NCBI RefSeq assembly: GCF_014898155.1
Contig: NZ_CP062938.1
Span: 1,178,001-1,242,000, forward strand
Direction of reading: 5' to 3'
Origin: Bifidobacterium eulemuris
Lineage (GTDB): Bacteria > Actinomycetota > Actinomycetes > Actinomycetales > Bifidobacteriaceae
Length of the DNA stretch: 64,000 nt
The notes below the pieces were generated by a model that saw only the letters and a list, made by a program, of their open reading frames with translations, ran no database searches and was not told the origin of the DNA. A program made the translations under genes and the position numbers. Shown here piece by piece: positions 60,677 to 64,000 of the stretch (the stretch's first letter is position 1; each line of letters starts with the position of its first letter).

Positions 60677-60731
60677 TCTCTTTCCTTTCGTCCAAGGCCT
60701 CACTGCACTTGACAGAACGAACACATCGTTC

Positions 60732-60769
60732 TCATAACGTTATGATATCACAACGTTATGAGAAAGCAA
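60732..60769 (-). promoter_or_regulatory. Promoter of the permease-GH51 operon with two LacI operators
   Basis: On the minus strand TTGCTT (60764-60769) and TATCAT (60742-60747) with 16-bp spacing form a promoter. TCATAACGTTATGA (60732-60745, perfect palindrome) covers the -10, and TCACAACGTTATGA (60748-60761) fills the spacer, centres 16 bp apart. Confidence 0.8.
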
Positions 60770-60787
60770 GTTGGACCAACGCGAAGA

Positions 60788-60828
60788 GGGCGGGGTGTGG
60801 AGTCCACGCAGATTCCACACCCCGCCCT
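60788..60828. terminator. Hairpin between the binding-protein and permease genes
   Basis: GGGCGGGGTGTGGA and TCCACACCCCGCCC (14 bp, apart from the loop edges) form a very stable stem 57 bp past the stop of the binding-protein gene. No T run follows; it may protect the abundant binding-protein mRNA or partly terminate it. Confidence 0.65.
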
Positions 60829-60884
60829 CGTTGATTCAGATACGACTCAGACTCAAATCTCAGCCCCAGTCCTATCCAGAGCAA

Positions 60885-62480
60885 TCACAGTTTGGCATAT
60901 TCGTCATACCACTTCTGCCAAAGCGCAATGTTGTCTTCAACGCCCAAGGCCTTGATCCTGTCTTGGAACTCGTCCCATGAGGCATCGTCAAGGCCCCCGT
61001 TACTTACCCATTGGGAGACTTGAGTCACCACATAGTTGAGCAGCTGGGTGCGGTTATCGGAAAGTGTTTTTGCATCCTCATCGTTCGGGATGACATACCC
61101 CGGCCAATAGTCGTCGCTATCAAGCCCAGGAGCTTGGTCGCGGTAGATGCGCGTCGTCTCATCGAAATGCTCCACCGGATTGTTTTCAATCGTAATGCCC
61201 TCTGGGAAGTACGAGTATCCGCGGTTGCCCATGCCGTATTCGCCGGCGGACACGGCATCGTACTGCTCCTGAGGAATCTCATAGCTCTTGTCACCGAGTT
61301 TTGTGACATACTCACCAAGATCACCGAAAAACTGAGCTACCGACACATCCGTGTCCATCATCTTTTCAACGACTTTGAAGATAGCCTCCTTGTTGGGAGC
61401 GTCAGCTTTGATAGCTATGCCATCATACGAGGCCAACTGCGCCTGTTCGGCCGTGGCATCGGCAGGATCGTCGCTGGAGGACGGCACCGGAATGGACACA
61501 TACTGATCCGAGAGACCACCGAACGATGTGGTGTCCCAAGTGATGGCCATGCCGGTGATGGCGGTCTCGCCATCGGACTGGAGCTCGGAGTTCCACTTCG
61601 AATCGTCCTTGGTCCAGCCCGCTTGAGGGATCAGCCCTTCGCTGGTCAGTTCACTGAGATATTCGACCACCTGACGGAAATTCTCGGTCTGCAAGAAGTT
61701 GCCGACCTTGCCATCCTTAGCGTAGATCCCTTCAGGACCAGCGGGAGACATGGTCATGGCGGTGGAGATACCCGTGGAGTTGATGAGCTGGAATGGTGAA
61801 TACCAACCGAAGCCGGAGGTCTCCATCGCGCGGATATTCCACGGAATCTCGTCGGCCTCGCCATTGCCATTCGGATCCTGGGTCTTGAACGCCCTTAGCA
61901 CTTCGGTCAACTCATCCCAAGTCCGAGGAATATCCAACCCTAGCTTGTCGAGCCACGTCTTGTTGATCAGGAAAGTCTGACCGGTATAGTTGCTTTCGCC
62001 TTGGGACACCACATCATTAGGGATCTGGTAGATGTTGCCGTCCATCGTAGTGGCGGACTTGCGCGCGTAGTCACGGTCTTCGAAGAACTTCTTGACCGAC
62101 GGAAGCTGGTCCAGATCATCGGAGAGGTCTTCGAAGTAAGGATATCCGGCCAAATCGGACTGTCCGAACAGCGCAATGCTGATGTCCGCCACCTCTCCAG
62201 AAGTTAGCACGGCGGCCTTCTGCTGCTGCCACGCGTCGACTGAGACAGTGTCCCACTGGATGGTGCAGTCGCATGCCGCCTCAAGTTCTTTGAACCATTG
62301 AGTCTCGGCGGGATCGATCTTTGTCAGAGAGTTTTTCGTCGACATGATGGTCACGATTGGCTTGCCACTGTCATCAACCGCGGCATCGCTGCCGCCGCAC
62401 GCTGTGACGCCCACCAGCATTGCAACGGCCACACCCGCAGCAAGTATCGAATTAACCCTACGCTTCAGCGAAGTGCTCAT
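60885..62480 (-). CDS. Sugar ABC transporter substrate-binding lipoprotein, arabinoside cassette
   Basis: A 531-aa large-type solute-binding lipoprotein. After the signal peptide comes the lipobox VTACG. ATG 62480 has AAGGAAG 6-8 nt upstream. It resembles 10843-12480 throughout, for instance in ACDCTIQWDTVSVDAWQQQK versus the corresponding CDCHITWQE part. Because the GH51 gene belongs to the same regulon, arabino-oligosaccharides are the probable ligand. It has its own promoter with three operators. Confidence 0.93.
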   Translation of the reverse strand: MSTSLKRRVNSILAAGVAVAMLVGVTACGGSDAAVDDSGKPIVTIMSTKNSLTKIDPAETQWFKELEAACDCTIQWDTVSVDAWQQQKAAVLTSGEVADISIALFGQSDLAGYPYFEDLSDDLDQLPSVKKFFEDRDYARKSATTMDGNIYQIPNDVVSQGESNYTGQTFLINKTWLDKLGLDIPRTWDELTEVLRAFKTQDPNGNGEADEIPWNIRAMETSGFGWYSPFQLINSTGISTAMTMSPAGPEGIYAKDGKVGNFLQTENFRQVVEYLSELTSEGLIPQAGWTKDDSKWNSELQSDGETAITGMAITWDTTSFGGLSDQYVSIPVPSSSDDPADATAEQAQLASYDGIAIKADAPNKEAIFKVVEKMMDTDVSVAQFFGDLGEYVTKLGDKSYEIPQEQYDAVSAGEYGMGNRGYSYFPEGITIENNPVEHFDETTRIYRDQAPGLDSDDYWPGYVIPNDEDAKTLSDNRTQLLNYVVTQVSQWVSNGGLDDASWDEFQDRIKALGVEDNIALWQKWYDEYAKL

Positions 62481-62532
62481 CGCGTTCTTCCTTTCCGGCT
62501 TCAATGCCTCGCACAACGACCACCGCATCCCT

Positions 62533-62601
62533 TTGCCGTGTCATATCGTTATGATAATCATAACGATATGACACGGCAAGATATTTGTCAAATCGTTATG
62601 A
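62533..62601 (-). promoter_or_regulatory. Promoter of the binding-protein gene with three LacI operators and a 47-bp palindrome
   Basis: On the minus strand TTGACA (62586-62591) and TATCGT (62563-62568), 17 bp apart, form a strong promoter. Operators: TCATATCGTTATGA (62541-62554), TCATAACGATATGA (62558-62571, over the -10) and TCAAATCGTTATGA (62588-62601, over the -35). The first two are the halves of a perfect palindrome of 23+1+23 bp at 62533-62579. Confidence 0.85.
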
Positions 62602-62685
62602 GAAAGGTTTGATGCAATCAGGAAACGGGAAACATCCAAAGAAGGCGTAGATAACCACCTTCCACAGGATCACGGACCGCTCACC

Positions 62686-63705
62686 TCAGCGAGAAGACTC
62701 ACGCACCAGTAACTCAAGCCTTGCCTCTTCACGGCGGGGAGGACCGTCATAGCTCCCCTCAACTCTGGACTTGAGCATATCCACGGCTTTGGCGGCCATA
62801 TCCTCGATATCCACGGAAACCGTGGTCAGGCTAGGCACCATATAATTGCCAACAGAAATGCCGTCGAACGCCGAAACCTTCACCGCATCAGGCACACGAA
62901 TGCCTTTGTCCGCGAAACCCCTGATCAATCCCAATGCCAAGGAATCCGCCGCGCACACGATGCCATCGTATGGCATCCCGTCCTTGAGGATTCGCCAAGC
63001 GGCCTCACGTCCGGGTTCAACGGTCCAAGCCGCGTCATACATATTCTCAACGCGATATTCCAGGCCGCCTTCGGACAAGGCAGTAGCATATCCTCTCTTA
63101 CGAAGATCCCCGCTGTTTGTTGGATCCAGCTCCGCGAGCGGCGCGTAGGCACCTCCAACATAGGCGATATTCGTGCAGCCTCGTTCGATCAGATGCTTCG
63201 TGCTCAGACGAAGCCCTTCCTCTCCGGAAATAATCACCGTGTCCAGCACCAAACGTTGTGAAAAATCATCGACAAGCACCACATGCTTGCCCATTCCCAA
63301 CCGTTTCAGTTCAGCCGAGTTCATACCGCCGGCATTGGTGATCAGTCCGTCGCACGGTTGATCGGCCAATCTACTCACAGCCTCACGCACCGTCTTGACG
63401 TTGGCTCCAGTCTGCACCACCAAAGCCTTGTATCCCGATTTCTCGATTCTCTGAACCATGGCCTCAGCCATTCGCGAATAAAAGTATGGGATGTCAAGCT
63501 CGTGCACGCCGACCTCAAGCACGCCGGTGCGCCCGTTACGGAGATTGCGGGCGGTCTGGTTCGTGGTGTAACCGAGTTTTTTTACAGCTCTCTGCACCTT
63601 TTCCATCGTGTCTTGAGACACATACTGCCCGCCACGCAAGGCATACGAAACCGTAGCCGGCGACACATCGGCTTCCTTCGCCACATCTTTAAGTGTTACC
63701 ACCAT
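62686..63705 (-). CDS. LacI-family repressor of the arabinoside cassette
   Basis: A 339-aa LacI repressor. The helix-turn-helix is TLKDVAKEADVSPATVSYAL, the hinge TNQTARNLRNGRTG, and the effector domain ends with KVSAFDGISVGNYMVPSLTT. ATG 63705 has AAGG 8 nt upstream. It lies upstream of the binding-protein gene on the same strand and is the natural partner of the five TCATAACGTTATGA-like operators at 60732-60761 and 62541-62601. No such site is seen before its own gene, so it seems not to repress itself. Confidence 0.92.
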   Translation of the reverse strand: MVVTLKDVAKEADVSPATVSYALRGGQYVSQDTMEKVQRAVKKLGYTTNQTARNLRNGRTGVLEVGVHELDIPYFYSRMAEAMVQRIEKSGYKALVVQTGANVKTVREAVSRLADQPCDGLITNAGGMNSAELKRLGMGKHVVLVDDFSQRLVLDTVIISGEEGLRLSTKHLIERGCTNIAYVGGAYAPLAELDPTNSGDLRKRGYATALSEGGLEYRVENMYDAAWTVEPGREAAWRILKDGMPYDGIVCAADSLALGLIRGFADKGIRVPDAVKVSAFDGISVGNYMVPSLTTVSVDIEDMAAKAVDMLKSRVEGSYDGPPRREEARLELLVRESSR

Positions 63706-63866
63706 GTTGATGCCTTATTCCCTTGATTATCCATCAGATGCCACGTCACGCTCGCTGGCAGTGTGCCATCATCGCAGCCGAGCCCCAGCAGAGCGCCTTC
63801 TTGCACCCATTCTACGTCAGAGACATAGATATATCGGGAGGAGCTCCTTTACAAAACGCAAGGACA

Positions 63867-64000
63867 TCACTCCACGCCGATACGACCATCGTTGTCACGC
63901 AAACGGTCGTATTCGGCCTTCGTCAACGAAAGAACCCCGCCATGCTTGGTATGCGGCGCCATCACAAAGTCCGGAGTCTCAAGATATTCAAAGCCTTTGT
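63867..64000 (-). CDS. C-terminal end of an unidentified gene, cut by the window edge
   Basis: On the minus strand an open frame enters from the right edge and stops at TGA 63867-63869. The visible 44 residues include KGFEYLETPDFVMAPHTKHG and GVLSLTKAEYDRLRDNDGRI, ending GVE. The coding look and the position before the lacI gene suggest a further member of the sugar cassette, but the family is not recognisable from this part. Confidence 0.55.
   Translation of the reverse strand, partial: KGFEYLETPDFVMAPHTKHGGVLSLTKAEYDRLRDNDGRIGVE

Overview
The window looks like chromosome from a Bifidobacterium (high-G+C Actinobacteria). The base composition is G+C-rich, and the gene families fit the genus: a 909-aa AdhE, GlgX and MalQ, CIRCE-controlled groES without groEL beside it, the fdx-dapC pair, the tRNA-Tyr/Thr/Met-rpmG cluster, and sugar ABC systems that lack their own ATPase and are run by LacI repressors. 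I cannot name the species. No insertion sequence, prophage, CRISPR array or rRNA operon is visible.

Layout: (1) 0.1-4.5 kb holds adhE and a divergent ROK regulator. (2) 4.5-13.7 kb is an alpha-glucoside cassette: LacI regulator, binding lipoprotein, GH13, two permeases and GH31. (3) 13.8-23.6 kb holds a VOC protein, a YczE-like membrane protein, a zinc alcohol dehydrogenase, glgX, rplM-rpsI, malQ and an LRV-repeat protein. (4) 23.6-34.9 kb has a tandem hairpin array, an IMPACT protein, a D-2-hydroxyacid dehydrogenase, a CapA-like protein, tRNA-Ser, an EamA transporter, SOS-type dinB, dapC, ferredoxin, an amino acid permease, murB and rpmG. (5) 34.9-45.3 kb has three tRNAs, a HisC-like aminotransferase, a Cys/Met-metabolism PLP enzyme, a fused DUF58-transglutaminase membrane protein with its MoxR ATPase, groES and a membrane protein. 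(6) 45.3-53.4 kb has a GNAT protein, a 5-formyl-THF cyclo-ligase, an FmdB zinc ribbon, a SAF protein, and the tightly packed trio FHA protein / motif-dead helicase-nuclease / 70-aa protein. (7) 53.5-56.0 kb has rplJ-rplL and a three-gene toxin-antitoxin operon. (8) 56.3-64 kb is a second sugar cassette with a GH51 arabinofuranosidase, two permeases, a binding lipoprotein and a LacI repressor with five visible operator copies.

The two sugar cassettes are paralogous in layout and sequence and are visibly less G+C-rich than the housekeeping blocks, which suggests accessory, possibly transferred DNA. Each would import an oligosaccharide and hydrolyse it inside the cell, drawing on an ATPase encoded elsewhere (MsiK type). 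GlgX and MalQ handle storage and malto-oligosaccharides, and AdhE disposes of reducing equivalents.

The least explained features are: the 1204-aa helicase-like protein in which every catalytic helicase motif appears lost but the frame is intact, encoded next to an FHA phosphopeptide-binding protein; the five-unit hairpin array at 23.65 kb; the third gene of the toxin-antitoxin operon; a 47-bp perfect palindrome in the arabinoside operator region; and several genes whose -10 box sits only 6-8 nt before the start codon, suggesting leaderless mRNAs.
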